A stretch of 64,000 bases of DNA. Source: Kribbella steppae. GTDB lineage: Bacteria; Actinomycetota; Actinomycetes; Propionibacteriales; Kribbellaceae. Positions 36,103 through 44,484 of this stretch are shown one piece after another. Location of the stretch: NCBI RefSeq assembly GCF_004342025.1, contig NZ_SLWN01000010.1, forward strand, positions 274,317 to 338,316, written 5' to 3'. The translations under genes and the position numbers were made by a program. The notes beneath the pieces were generated by a model. The model ran no database searches. It had not been told where the DNA came from and saw only the letters and a program-made list of their open reading frames with translations. The number at the start of each line of letters is the position of its first letter. The first letter of the stretch is position 1.

Positions 36103-36825
36103 TCAGCCGGCGAACTCGAGGTCGGCGACGGTCGCTACGAGGACGACGGAGTTGCCTTCGACGGCGACCTGTTTGAGCGAGGCGCCGAATGGGAGCTCAG
36201 GCAGGGTGATACCTCTCGCGAGCAGTCGGGAGACGGTACTGCGAAGGATGGACGGCACCGAGTCGGACAGTTCGTCGACCGCGAGGACGACGCGACCCTT
36301 GTCGACCTTCGGGCTGAGTGTCGCGTCCACGTCGTTGCCGCGCACCGACAGTCGCGCGTGCAACCTGCCGTCGACGACGCTCAGAACCAGATTGTCGACA
36401 CCGGTCGCGCGTGCCGCCAGCTTGGCCAGCTCCGCCGGAGACAACCGCACCTTCATGTCCGTCGAGTCGATGGTGACCGCCGCACCGGAACCGCCCGTGA
36501 TCAACGCGCGCGGCACGTGAACTCCGCTCATCGTCACGGTGAGGTCCTCGGCCGGGACCGATGAGAACGTCGGCTCCTGCATGGTCAGCGTGACGGTCGA
36601 GAACTCTTCCTTCACCACCTGCGGCAGGAACCCGAACCCGCCGATCTCCACGTTGGTGTCCGCGGCCTGGACGTCGTACTGCGCCGCCTCTTTCGCGGCC
36701 ATCGTCGCCAGCCGGTCCTCGGCCACCCACGCAGCCGCCCGATCGGCACCGACAACCAGCAGCCCCAGAATCACCACCGTGACAACCAAACGCCGCAACC
36801 ACCGACGCGGTCTCCTCGAACTCAT
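36103..36825 (-). CDS. DUF2993 (LmeA-like) lipid-binding protein
   Basis: A 240-residue protein. An N-terminal basic stretch and one membrane or signal helix (about residues 8-30) precede the DUF2993 domain: VEIGGFGFLPQVVKEEFSTV, then VTMSGVHVPRALI, LSPAELAKLAA and the final IDPELPFG-like LPELPFGASLKQVAVEGN. In mycobacteria LmeA is a periplasmic phospholipid-binding protein needed for lipomannan maturation; this copy is a distant member. ATG 36825 was chosen since the longer start adds a non-membrane stretch. Confidence 0.82.
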   Translation of the reverse strand: MSSRRPRRWLRRLVVTVVILGLLVVGADRAAAWVAEDRLATMAAKEAAQYDVQAADTNVEIGGFGFLPQVVKEEFSTVTLTMQEPTFSSVPAEDLTVTMSGVHVPRALITGGSGAAVTIDSTDMKVRLSPAELAKLAARATGVDNLVLSVVDGRLHARLSVRGNDVDATLSPKVDKGRVVLAVDELSDSVPSILRSTVSRLLARGITLPELPFGASLKQVAVEGNSVVLVATVADLEFAG

Positions 36826-36910
36826 CCCAGCCCTTCCATCGGCAGCCCAGCAGCCCCGTCGGACCCGCACAGCCTAGGGCACACCACCAAAGGACGATCC
36901 CCGGCCGGAC

Positions 36911-37867
36911 TCAGACAGCTGCTTGAGCGCGGATCCCGTCGATGGTTTCGCGCAGGGCTTCGTCGGTCGGCGTGGGTTCGATGCCAAAGGCAACAGTCGC
37001 GGCTTTGGAGTCCACGACGAACGGACGCTGCCACTGGTACTGGGTCTCGATCATCTCCCGCGCGGCCGGGTTGAACAGCCCCGCCAACCGCAGCGCCACC
37101 CCCGGCATCTTGGCAACCCGGGCAGCCGGTGCTCCGGCCAGCTCAGCAGCGCGACCGGCGAGTTCCCGAATGGACATCGGCGGGGGAGTAGGCGCGTGCC
37201 ACGGCCGACCCCACGCCTTCTCATCCGCCGCTACTGCAACCAGGGTGCGTGCCACATCACCGACGTACGTCCAACTGTGCGGCGCATCCAAGTCAGCCGG
37301 CGCCGTTCCGCGACCCCCGGCAATCACCTTTGGCAGCACCATCACGCTGAACGGCGACACCGCATGGGCTCCGAGGTAATCCGACCCGCGCACCTCAGCC
37401 GTCCGGATCCGCCCAGCCTCATGCGCAGCCAGCGCGTCCTCCCACAACTTCGCCCGTACCCGCCCCTTGACCGAGTTGGCCCGCAACGGCATCTCCTCAG
37501 TCATCGGCCCGTCCACTTCGCCGTACCCATAGAGATTCCCGGTCGTCACCAGCACGGCCCCGCTGGCCTCAGCCGCCCGAACCAGCGCCGCCCCCAACGG
37601 CGGCCAGTCCGTAGTCCATCGGTGATACGCCGGCCCTGCACAGGAGTACAACGCGACAGCGCCCGCGGTGTGCCGCTCCAGCGCCACCTCATCACTTGCA
37701 TCCGCCGCAACACACTCGATCCCGGCGCCGCTTGTGCTGCGGCCGGGCAGTTGTTGGGGTCCACTGCCGCTGCGGGTGATGAGGCGGACCTGCTCGCCGC
37801 GAGCGGCCAGGAGGCGGGCGGTGGCCGAACCGACAGGGCCGGCTCCGACGATGACGTGCAGGGACAT
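36911..37867 (-). CDS. NAD-dependent epimerase/dehydratase-like protein
   Basis: A 318-residue Rossmann protein: cofactor motif VIVGAGPVGSATARLL (about residues 5-20), LVTTGNLYGYGE with tyrosine in the active-site region, and SWTYVGDVARTLVAV later. The classical Y-x-x-x-K is not evident, so catalysis may differ. It is divergent from a TetR gene. Its sigma-70-like promoter (TTGACG, 17, TACAGT) is flanked by two GAGAACA-type palindromes, so it is probably the repressor's target. Substrate unknown. Confidence 0.84.
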   Translation of the reverse strand: MSLHVIVGAGPVGSATARLLAARGEQVRLITRSGSGPQQLPGRSTSGAGIECVAADASDEVALERHTAGAVALYSCAGPAYHRWTTDWPPLGAALVRAAEASGAVLVTTGNLYGYGEVDGPMTEEMPLRANSVKGRVRAKLWEDALAAHEAGRIRTAEVRGSDYLGAHAVSPFSVMVLPKVIAGGRGTAPADLDAPHSWTYVGDVARTLVAVAADEKAWGRPWHAPTPPPMSIRELAGRAAELAGAPAARVAKMPGVALRLAGLFNPAAREMIETQYQWQRPFVVDSKAATVAFGIEPTPTDEALRETIDGIRAQAAV

Positions 37868-37895
37868 GGCGGGTAACCCCTTCGTTGACGCTGAG

Positions 37896-37980
37896 GAGAA
37901 CAGTGTTCTCGAATAGGTTCACTGTACGCAGACCGCCGACCGCCGTCAAGAACACTGTTCTCGCCGCGTTCCAGTGTTCT
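37896..37980. promoter_or_regulatory. Promoter and TetR operators between epimerase and TetR genes
   Basis: On the minus strand TTGACG (37949-37944), 17 bases, TACAGT (37926-37921) form a near-consensus promoter for the epimerase gene. GAGAACA-G-TGTTCTC (37896-37910) lies just after its start of transcription, AGAACA-C-TGTTCT (37949-37961) overlaps the -35 edge, and a half site AGTGTTCT is at 37973-37980 near the TetR start. A further TGTTCTC half site is at 38703-38709 after the TetR gene. Confidence 0.78.
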
Positions 37981-38003
37981 CGGATCTGTGCCAGACTGGC
38001 CCC

Positions 38004-38690
38004 ATGTCCGCACCGTCACTGCGCGCCCGGGTCCGCTCGGAGATGAGCCAGGAGATCAAGGGCGTCGCCCGCCGGCACCTCGCCACGGACGGCGCCAACC
38101 TCTCGCTGCGTGCCGTGGCCCGCGACCTGGACATCGTTGCCTCGGCCCTCTACCGCTACTTCCCGAGCCGCGACGCCCTGCTCACCGCCCTGATCATCGA
38201 CGCGTACAACGCACTCGCCACCGCCGCGACCGAGGCCGATGCCGCCGTACCTCGCGACGACCTCCGCGGTCGCTGGCTGGCTGTCTGCCGCGCCGTACGC
38301 ACCTGGGCTCTCGCACACCCGGCCGAGTACGGCCTCATCTACGGCGCCCCAGTGCCCGACTACGCCGCCCCGCAGGACACCGTCGAGCCGGCGTCCAAGG
38401 TGATCCTCCTGCTCGTCGACATCGTCGTAGACGGCCTCGACCGCCTGAACCCGCTGACAGCGTCGCCACTGTTCACACCGCTCCGCACCGACCTCCGCCG
38501 CCTCATCGAGCAGCGCCAAGGCGACCTCCTCGAGGAACGGCTCGATCGAGTCCTGGTCGCGTGGACCCACCTGTACGGCGTACTCAACTTCGAAGTCTTC
38601 GGCCGCCTGGACGACATGATCGAGGCCCGCGCCGAGTACTTCGACCACCACATGAGCCTGATGGCCGACCTCACCGGCCTACCAAACTAA
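38004..38690 (+). CDS. TetR-family transcriptional regulator
   Basis: A 228-residue regulator with the TetR_N helix-turn-helix at about residues 30-60 (LSLRAVARDLDIVASALYRY, then FPSRDALLTALI) and a WHG/TetR_C_13-like C-terminal domain (AHPAEYGLIYGAPVPDY). ATG 38004 was chosen; the longer start at 37974 lies inside the operator. It probably represses the divergent epimerase and itself through the GAGAACA-type palindromes. Ligand unknown. Confidence 0.88.
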   Translation: MSAPSLRARVRSEMSQEIKGVARRHLATDGANLSLRAVARDLDIVASALYRYFPSRDALLTALIIDAYNALATAATEADAAVPRDDLRGRWLAVCRAVRTWALAHPAEYGLIYGAPVPDYAAPQDTVEPASKVILLLVDIVVDGLDRLNPLTASPLFTPLRTDLRRLIEQRQGDLLEERLDRVLVAWTHLYGVLNFEVFGRLDDMIEARAEYFDHHMSLMADLTGLPN

Positions 38691-38715
38691 GAACAACCCG
38701 GGTGTTCTCGCTGGT

Positions 38716-38961
38716 TTACTCCGCGACCCAGACGTCCGGGGAGGCGATGCGGTCGGCGGGCAAGTAGTCGGTGATTTCGCCGTGGCCGTCGTCGTACTGG
38801 ACGAGGCCGACCCAGCCGTTAGGCCCGTTCTGCCGGGCGATCAACCAGCCCCGTCGCCAGCCGGTGTCCGTCCGCAGGATCACGTGGCCGGGGAGCGGAA
38901 GACTACGGAGGAGCCGCTCGCCGTGGGCACGCTGGGACCGGCCTTGTGCCGTCCCGGTCAT
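38716..38961 (-). CDS. Small hypothetical protein
   Basis: An 81-residue protein with a basic N-terminus (RSQRAHGERLLRSL), a GWLIARQNGPNGWVGLVQYD core that looks like a short beta-barrel, and an acidic end (PADRIASPDVWVAE). No family is recognised. Its ATG overlaps the stop of the upstream gene (ATGA), so the two small genes form an operon. That coupling is the main support that it is real. Confidence 0.62.
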   Translation of the reverse strand: MTGTAQGRSQRAHGERLLRSLPLPGHVILRTDTGWRRGWLIARQNGPNGWVGLVQYDDGHGEITDYLPADRIASPDVWVAE

Positions 38962-39230
38962 GACGACAACCGACGGCGCAGGCGCAGTTCGTCGCGTATC
39001 GCGCGTGGCACCGGCAGCCGGTATCCCTCCAATGCGCTGGCGTAGGCACTGAGGGAGGCGGTGAGGCGACGGGAGTTACTGCGGATGTTGTCGTCCGGAC
39101 GCTTCGTGCTGCGGGTCAGTTGTTCGGCGGCGCGAGCGGTGACGACCTCGGCGTACAGGTGCGAGAGATCATGGTCCGCGGTCGAGCGGCGCCGAATACT
39201 GGGCAGGGGGGCTATGGGGTGGATGGTCAT
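38958..39230 (-). CDS. Small hypothetical protein, basic and helical
   Basis: A 90-residue protein rich in Arg and Ser with LSHLYAEVVTARAAEQLTRS and RLTASLSAYASALEGY helices and an LRLRRRLSS end. No family recognised. ATG 39230 has GAGGCG upstream; an in-frame start at 39245 is possible. It is coupled by ATGA to the following small gene. Possible nucleic-acid or protein-binding function is only a guess from charge. Confidence 0.6.
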   Translation of the reverse strand: MTIHPIAPLPSIRRRSTADHDLSHLYAEVVTARAAEQLTRSTKRPDDNIRSNSRRLTASLSAYASALEGYRLPVPRAIRDELRLRRRLSS

Positions 39231-39460
39231 CAGGCATCGCCTCAAATCAGGCTAGCCGGTTCCCGACAGACCGCCTGGTGTGCCATTGTTCCGGAGTCTC
39301 ACCAGCTTACCTCCTCAGTAAAGCCCCCCGAAGGTCGAGACATCGGGGCGCCTCGGCCTGTACTCCGAGGAGATCGCCCTGACCGGCCTGACAGGGTCAC
39401 GACGACGGCCGGGGGACGCGACCATCATCGAGTGACCCGTCACTGATCGGGGGGCTACGG

Positions 39461-39805
39461 TCACGCACCGGCGACGCGCTCGTCTTCCAGCTCCGCCATC
39501 GCTACCTCGATAGCGATACTGAGGGCCGTCACGATGCGGCCTGTCGCCGCGGCGACCCGCGAGGTTCCGACGATGGGGGCGATCGCGGCGAGAACACCGC
39601 GAACGTCTTCTGCAGTGAGGCCGATCTCGGCATCGGCGGCCAGGTTCAGGGCATAGGACGCGGCAGGTGCGTCGCTGGCCACCAGAGCGGCGAGTCTGAC
39701 GAGCGCGATGGACGGCACGTCGAGGGTCGACGTGGCCACGGAATCGGCGGTCATCCGCGCCAGGAGATCGAGAACGGGGGTGTCTGCTGTGGTGAGATCA
39801 GACAT
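39461..39805 (-). CDS. Carboxymuconolactone decarboxylase-like protein
   Basis: A 114-residue, mostly helical protein similar to actinobacterial carboxymuconolactone-decarboxylase-like proteins: DTPVLDLLARMTADSVA, then LVRLAALVASDAPAASYALN and the closing GIVGTSRVAAATG-like stretch. The Cys-x-x-Cys of the AhpD peroxidase branch is absent, so peroxidase activity is unlikely. It precedes the SulP transporter gene, 138 bases apart, on the same strand. Confidence 0.78.
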   Translation of the reverse strand: MSDLTTADTPVLDLLARMTADSVATSTLDVPSIALVRLAALVASDAPAASYALNLAADAEIGLTAEDVRGVLAAIAPIVGTSRVAAATGRIVTALSIAIEVAMAELEDERVAGA

Positions 39806-39942
39806 GGCTTCTCCTCAGAAAGTCTGCTGTGACGGCGAATCCGACGCCACTGCTCACCCTGCGCCTGCTGCCACTTCGAGACATCATCCGGACCGGACGA
39901 ATCCCAACCCCGCCACCGGAACGCCGCCCGCAATCGTCGTCG

Positions 39943-41694
39943 TCAGGTCTCATTCCTCGAGTCGCGCCAGTTCGCGCCCGTCTGCCGTCTGTACTCCGCG
40001 ACAGCCTCGTCGAGCGTCGGGAGGAAGTGCCTCGGGTCGATCGTGCGCGTGAGCCCGTACCGCTCGATCTTCTGACGGACCGGATCCTTCATCTCCGCGA
40101 AGACCAGGGACACACCACGCGCGTTGAGCCAGGAGTCCAGCTCCAGCAACATGTCGGCGGCCGTGGTGTCGACGTCGGTGATGGGCTCGGCGGCCACGAT
40201 GATCCAGCGGAGATCTGGGTGATCCTCCGCGATCTCCCGGACCGTCTCACCGAACATTCGCGCGTTGGCGAAGATCAGCGGCGCGTCGAAACGGTAGACG
40301 ACCAGACCGGGCAGCACGTCGGCGTCGGGGTAGCTCTCGGTGTCGTGCAGGCCCGCGATCCCCTCCACCTGACCGAGCTCGGCCTGGTGCGGCCACCAGG
40401 CGCGGCGGAAGACGTTGAGGATGGACAGGCCCACCGCGACCAGAATGCCGGGCAGCACACCCAGGAGGGCGACGCCGAGCAGCGCGATGATGGACAGCAA
40501 GAACTCCACCCGGCGTTGGTGCCACAGGCGACGCGTTCCGGCAATGTCGGCCAGCGACAGTGCGGCGGCGATGACGATCGCGCCCAAGGTCGGTTGAGGT
40601 ACGTACTGCATCAGGGTGGTGGCGAAGACCAGGACGACGGTGATCACCGCGGCGCCGACGACGCCCGTCACCTGGGACCGGGAGCCGGCCTGCTCGGCGA
40701 CGGCGGTGCGGGATCCGCTGGTACTGACCGGAAAACCCTGGAAGAACCCGGCCGCGACGTTCGCGGCACCGATGCCGATCATCTCCTGGTTGCCGCGGAC
40801 CCGCTCCCCCTTGCGGGCGGCGAACGACGATGCCGTCGACATCGTGTCGGCGAGCGCGACGACCGCGATGGCGAGCGCCCCGAGCAACAGCGGTGCGACG
40901 TCGCTCCAGTTGATCGACGGGAGATCGAAGGGTGGGAAACCCTGAGGGAGTACGCCGACCGTGTCGACGCCGCGCGACTGCAGGTCGAACGTGTTGACCG
41001 TGAGGGCGGCCAGCACCACGACGATCAGGACGCTCGGGAGCTTGGGCAGCAGCCGGTTCAGGAGCAGGATGCCGGCGAGCGATCCCACCCCGAGGATCGC
41101 GGCCGTCGTGTTGGCCTCACCGGCCGCGAGCCCCGACACGAAGTCGCGTACCTCGTCCACCAGCCCGTCGGCGTCGATCGAGAACCCGAAGAGCTTGGCC
41201 AACTGACCTACCACGATGGTCAGCGCAAGCCCGTTCATGTAACCGATCTGGGTCGGCTTCGACAGCAGGTCCGCCACGAACCCGAACTTGGCCAGCCCGG
41301 CGACCGTCATCACCACGCCGACCATGATCGCCAGCATCGAGGCGAGCGCGACGGCTCGAGCCGGGTCGCCGTTGGCGAGCATGAGTGGTGCGATCGTTGC
41401 CGCGATCATCGGGCCCAGGGACGAGTCCGGACCCAGGACCAGCACCCTGGACGGTCCGAAGACCGCGTAGCCGAGCAGGCACAGGATCGAGGTGTAGAGC
41501 CCGGTCACCGGAGGCAGCCCCGCCAGCTGTGCGTACGCCATCCCCTGCGGCACCAGCAGCGCCGACAAGACGAGGCCGGCGACCACATCCTTGGGCAACC
41601 ATGCCCGCTCGTACGACCTCGCCAGCGCCAGACCAGGTACGTACTCCTGCCATCGAGGCGGAGTCACGTCGGGTCGATCGGTCAGCGCCGGCAT
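39943..41694 (-). CDS. SulP-family anion transporter with STAS domain
   Basis: A 583-residue membrane protein with 10-12 or more hydrophobic segments and the SulP core motifs: VLSALLVPQGMAYAQLAGLP (about residues 42-61), GPDSSLGPMIAATIAPLM and FVSGLAAGEANTTAAIL. The cytoplasmic C-terminal STAS domain (about 450-560) carries PLIFANARMFGETV and VDTTAADMLLELD. SulP proteins carry sulfate, bicarbonate or other anions, usually with a cation; which one is not resolvable here. No carbonic anhydrase is fused. Confidence 0.92.
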   Translation of the reverse strand: MPALTDRPDVTPPRWQEYVPGLALARSYERAWLPKDVVAGLVLSALLVPQGMAYAQLAGLPPVTGLYTSILCLLGYAVFGPSRVLVLGPDSSLGPMIAATIAPLMLANGDPARAVALASMLAIMVGVVMTVAGLAKFGFVADLLSKPTQIGYMNGLALTIVVGQLAKLFGFSIDADGLVDEVRDFVSGLAAGEANTTAAILGVGSLAGILLLNRLLPKLPSVLIVVVLAALTVNTFDLQSRGVDTVGVLPQGFPPFDLPSINWSDVAPLLLGALAIAVVALADTMSTASSFAARKGERVRGNQEMIGIGAANVAAGFFQGFPVSTSGSRTAVAEQAGSRSQVTGVVGAAVITVVLVFATTLMQYVPQPTLGAIVIAAALSLADIAGTRRLWHQRRVEFLLSIIALLGVALLGVLPGILVAVGLSILNVFRRAWWPHQAELGQVEGIAGLHDTESYPDADVLPGLVVYRFDAPLIFANARMFGETVREIAEDHPDLRWIIVAAEPITDVDTTAADMLLELDSWLNARGVSLVFAEMKDPVRQKIERYGLTRTIDPRHFLPTLDEAVAEYRRQTGANWRDSRNET

Positions 41695-41972
41695 GGTGGT
41701 CAGCCGACCATCTGGGCACGGATCGAGAAGCAGGGCGAGGTCATCCGCCGCCCCCTGCCGTCACGGCCGTCATGAGACAGGGCGATTGTCTGAGTCCGGG
41801 CACGTCGGTCCTCCTCAGGTGGTCGCCTGGAGGGCATCGTTCGACCACCATTCGACCGCCGGCAGGACCGTTAGGCATCACCCCGCCCGGATGAGGAAGG
41901 ACCACCAGCGGGCGCAGGACCGGCTGGCTGGATCCCGTCGTCCACGGATCCACGAGGGTGGCGCTCGCTCGA

Positions 41973-43199
41973 TTACCGCAACTGGTCGCGGCGGCGGGTC
42001 AGGTAGGCGGTCTCGGCGGTGTTGCCGGCCAGCTCGATGGCTTTGTCGTACGCCGCGCGCGACTTCTGACTGCGGCCCAGCCGGCGCAACAGGTCGGCGC
42101 GAGCCGCATGGTAGGCGTGATAGCCCGCCAACGCGTCCTCGAGACGGTCGACGGCGGCCAGTGCCACCTCCGGGCCGTCGAGCTCAGCGACTGCGATGGC
42201 CCGGTTGAGGGCGACGATCGGCGAGGGGTCGAGGCGGACGAGTTGGTTGTAGAGGGCGACGATCTGCGACCAGTCGGTGTCGCGGATGTCGCGAGCGGAG
42301 GTGTGTACGGCGTTGATCGCCGCGAGGACCTGGTAGCGGCCTGGAGCTACTCCGGAGGCCAGGCGTTCGCGCACCAGCCGATGGCCCTCGGCAACCATCG
42401 CCGCGTCCCAGGCGCCACGGTCCTGCTGGTCGAGGGGGACGAGTTCGCCGCTCGCGGAAACCCGGGCGGTACGGCGGGCCTCGGTAAGGAGCATCAGCGC
42501 CAGCAGTCCGGCCACCTCGCCGTCGTCCGGTAGGAGGGCACGGATCAGGCGAGTGAGCCGGATCGCCTCGGCGGTCAGGTCGTGACGGACGGGATCGGTG
42601 TCGGGGCCGGTCGCCAGGTAGCCCTCGTTGAAGACGAGGAAGAGGACGGCGAGGACGCCGGAGACGCGGGCCGGGAGATCCTCCGCGGACGGCACCCGGT
42701 AGGGGATCCGAGCCGCCTTGATCTTGGCCTTCGCGCGGGTGATCCGCTGCCCCATGGTGGTCTCCTGCACCAGGAAGGCACGGGCGATCTCGGGCATGGT
42801 CAGACCGCCGACCATCCGCAGCGTCAGCGCCATCCGGGTCTCCATCGCGAGCGCCGGGTGACAGCAGGTGAAGATCAGCCGGAGCCGCTCGTCGTCGATG
42901 GCGCCGAGAGGCTCAGGCGGGTCGTCGTCGTACAACATCTGAGCCTCCTTGTGCTTGTCGTCGCGCTTGTTCTCGCGCCGGATCCGGTCGATGGCCTTGT
43001 GATTGGCGGTCGTGGTCAGCCAGCCGCCGGGGTTCGGGGGTACGCCGGTGGCCGGCCATCGCTCGGTGGCGGTCGCGAATGCCTCGGCCGCGGCCTCCTC
43101 GGCGATGTCGAGATCGCCGAAACGCCTGGTCAGGGCAGCGACCACCCGGGCCCACTCCTCGTGGTGAGCCTGGATGATCGCCTCCTCGACGTCGCTCAC
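41973..43199 (-). CDS. RNA polymerase ECF sigma factor, ECF42 type
   Basis: A 408-residue sigma factor. Region 2 has RRFGDLDIAEEAAAEAFATA (about residues 19-38) and region 4 MRMVGGLTMPEIARAFLVQE (about 131-150). A C-terminal helical DUF6596/TPR-like extension (about 180-400) has LFLVFNEGYLA, LLALMLLTEARRTAR and the closing AYDKAIELAGNTAE. This long tail defines ECF42. GTG 43199 overlaps the YCII stop codon, the classic YCII-ECF42 pair, so the operon is probably self-activated. A second such pair is at 56253-57886. Confidence 0.9.
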   Translation of the reverse strand: MSDVEEAIIQAHHEEWARVVAALTRRFGDLDIAEEAAAEAFATATERWPATGVPPNPGGWLTTTANHKAIDRIRRENKRDDKHKEAQMLYDDDPPEPLGAIDDERLRLIFTCCHPALAMETRMALTLRMVGGLTMPEIARAFLVQETTMGQRITRAKAKIKAARIPYRVPSAEDLPARVSGVLAVLFLVFNEGYLATGPDTDPVRHDLTAEAIRLTRLIRALLPDDGEVAGLLALMLLTEARRTARVSASGELVPLDQQDRGAWDAAMVAEGHRLVRERLASGVAPGRYQVLAAINAVHTSARDIRDTDWSQIVALYNQLVRLDPSPIVALNRAIAVAELDGPEVALAAVDRLEDALAGYHAYHAARADLLRRLGRSQKSRAAYDKAIELAGNTAETAYLTRRRDQLR

Positions 43200-43519
43200 T
43201 GGAATGGCCGCACCTCGATCTTGCGATCGCAGACCTTCGACGCCTCGGCGGCGAGCTTGAGCACCACATCCAGATCGGGGGCCTCCCACACCCAGACGCC
43301 GGCAAGGTACTCCTTCGACTCCACGAACGGCCCGTCGGTGAGCACCGCCTGCTCGCCCCGGTTGTCGATGACCGTGGCCGCGGTGGTGTCTGCGAGTCCG
43401 CCCGAGAAAACCCAGTAGCCCTCGGCGACCAGTCGTTCGTTGAACGCGCTGATGGCAGGCTGCCTGTCCGTGCTGCCGGGGTTGCTCTTGTCATCGATCA
43501 CGGAAACCAGGTACTGCAT
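43196..43519 (-). CDS. YCII (DGPF-type) protein, ECF42 partner
   Basis: A 107-residue protein, MQYLVSVIDD at the start, GGLADTTAATVI and VLTDGPFVESKEYLAGVWVW (the DGPF signature). It precedes and is translationally coupled to the ECF42 sigma gene. It sits behind the promoter copy at 43577-43603. DGPF proteins are thought to modulate ECF42 activity or respond to a ligand; the mechanism is unknown. Confidence 0.88.
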   Translation of the reverse strand: MQYLVSVIDDKSNPGSTDRQPAISAFNERLVAEGYWVFSGGLADTTAATVIDNRGEQAVLTDGPFVESKEYLAGVWVWEAPDLDVVLKLAAEASKVCDRKIEVRPFQ

Positions 43520-43543
43520 CTCGAATCATCTCCTGTGGTTTGC

Positions 43544-43623
43544 GGACGCCCCTCGTGGTCGGCCTCTCACCCCTGCTACGAACACCGCTACCCCGATCCG
43601 ACACCGCCGCCCGGATTTCTTTC
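43544..43623 (-). promoter_or_regulatory. ECF42-type promoter, copy 1 of an 80-bp direct repeat
   Basis: On the minus strand TGTCGG (43603-43598), 17 bases, CGTA (43580-43577). The region 43544-43623 is repeated without gaps at 44382-44461, with about 10 differences in 80 bases. It drives the YCII-ECF42 operon; transcription should start near 43570. Confidence 0.75.
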
Positions 43624-43721
43624 CAGGACTTTCTGGTACGCCGGGTTGTGAGCGATCGGACAGCGACAGTATCCCGTCCGGTGGTTCGAAGTCCGACGTG
43701 AGAACGCCTGTGTCACGTGCT

Positions 43722-44339
43722 TCAGTCGGCGGTGGCGGTTGCGTACTGAGGGCGTCCGCTGGGCCGGTAGACCTGGATCGTTATTCCCTCGGGGGTGGCT
43801 CGCGAGTCCACCAGGTCGAGCGCTGTGTCCGGGCCGGTGGCGGGGAACAGTCGCGCGCCCTGGCCGACGACCACGGGATAGGCGAGCAGGATGATCTCGT
43901 CGACAAGCTGGTTGTCGAACAGCCAGCGGACCAGGCTGCCGCTTCCGTGTACCTGCAGCTCACCACCCGGCTTGGCCTTCAGCTCGCCGATAGCCGCCGC
44001 GACGTCACCGGACAGGACGGTCGTGTCCGCCCATTGCGGGTCGGTGAGCGTGTTCGACGCGACGTACTTGGGCCGCGTGTTCAACGCCGCTCCGATGGGG
44101 CTGCTGCTCGGATCTTCCATCGCACCCCAGGAGCCGGCGAAGATCTCGTAGGTCCGCCGGCCGAACAGGAACGCGTCGGCGCGCTGGTAGACCTGGCCGA
44201 GGAACGCCTCGGTCTCGCCCTCGAACAGCGGCAAGGCCCAGCCGCCGCGCTCGAATCCGCCCCTGCGGTCCTCTTCAGACCCGCCGAGTCCCTGCATCAC
44301 GCCGTCGACGGAGACGTTCGTAACGGTCGTCAGTTTCAT
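43722..44339 (-). CDS. Dihydrofolate reductase/RibD C-terminal-like protein
   Basis: A 205-residue protein: MKLTTVTNVSVDGVMQGLGG at the start, FLFGRRTYEIFAGSWGAME in the middle, VHGSGSLVRWLFDNQLVDE and VVVGQGARLFPATG near the end. NADPH-binding reductase fold, substrate unknown; not the housekeeping folA. It has the second copy of the 80-bp ECF42-type promoter repeat, so it is probably expressed together with the YCII-ECF42 operon just downstream. Confidence 0.88.
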   Translation of the reverse strand: MKLTTVTNVSVDGVMQGLGGSEEDRRGGFERGGWALPLFEGETEAFLGQVYQRADAFLFGRRTYEIFAGSWGAMEDPSSSPIGAALNTRPKYVASNTLTDPQWADTTVLSGDVAAAIGELKAKPGGELQVHGSGSLVRWLFDNQLVDEIILLAYPVVVGQGARLFPATGPDTALDLVDSRATPEGITIQVYRPSGRPQYATATAD

Positions 44340-44381
44340 GATTTCAGTTCCCTTCTCGCTGAGTTGGTCGTCGTTCGATGG

Positions 44382-44461
44382 GGACGCCACTCGTGGGCGG
44401 CCGCTCACCCCTGCTACGAACACCTCAGCCCCGATCCGACACCGCCTCCCGGACTTCCTCC
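44382..44461 (-). promoter_or_regulatory. ECF42-type promoter, copy 2 of the 80-bp direct repeat
   Basis: On the minus strand TGTCGG (44441-44436), 17 bases, CGTA (44418-44415), inside the repeat whose other copy is 43544-43623. It lies about 75 bases upstream of the reductase ATG at 44339. The repeat ends 23 bases before the divergent kinase-like gene. Confidence 0.75.
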
Positions 44462-44484
44462 AATGAGCCGGATATCGTCTCGCC

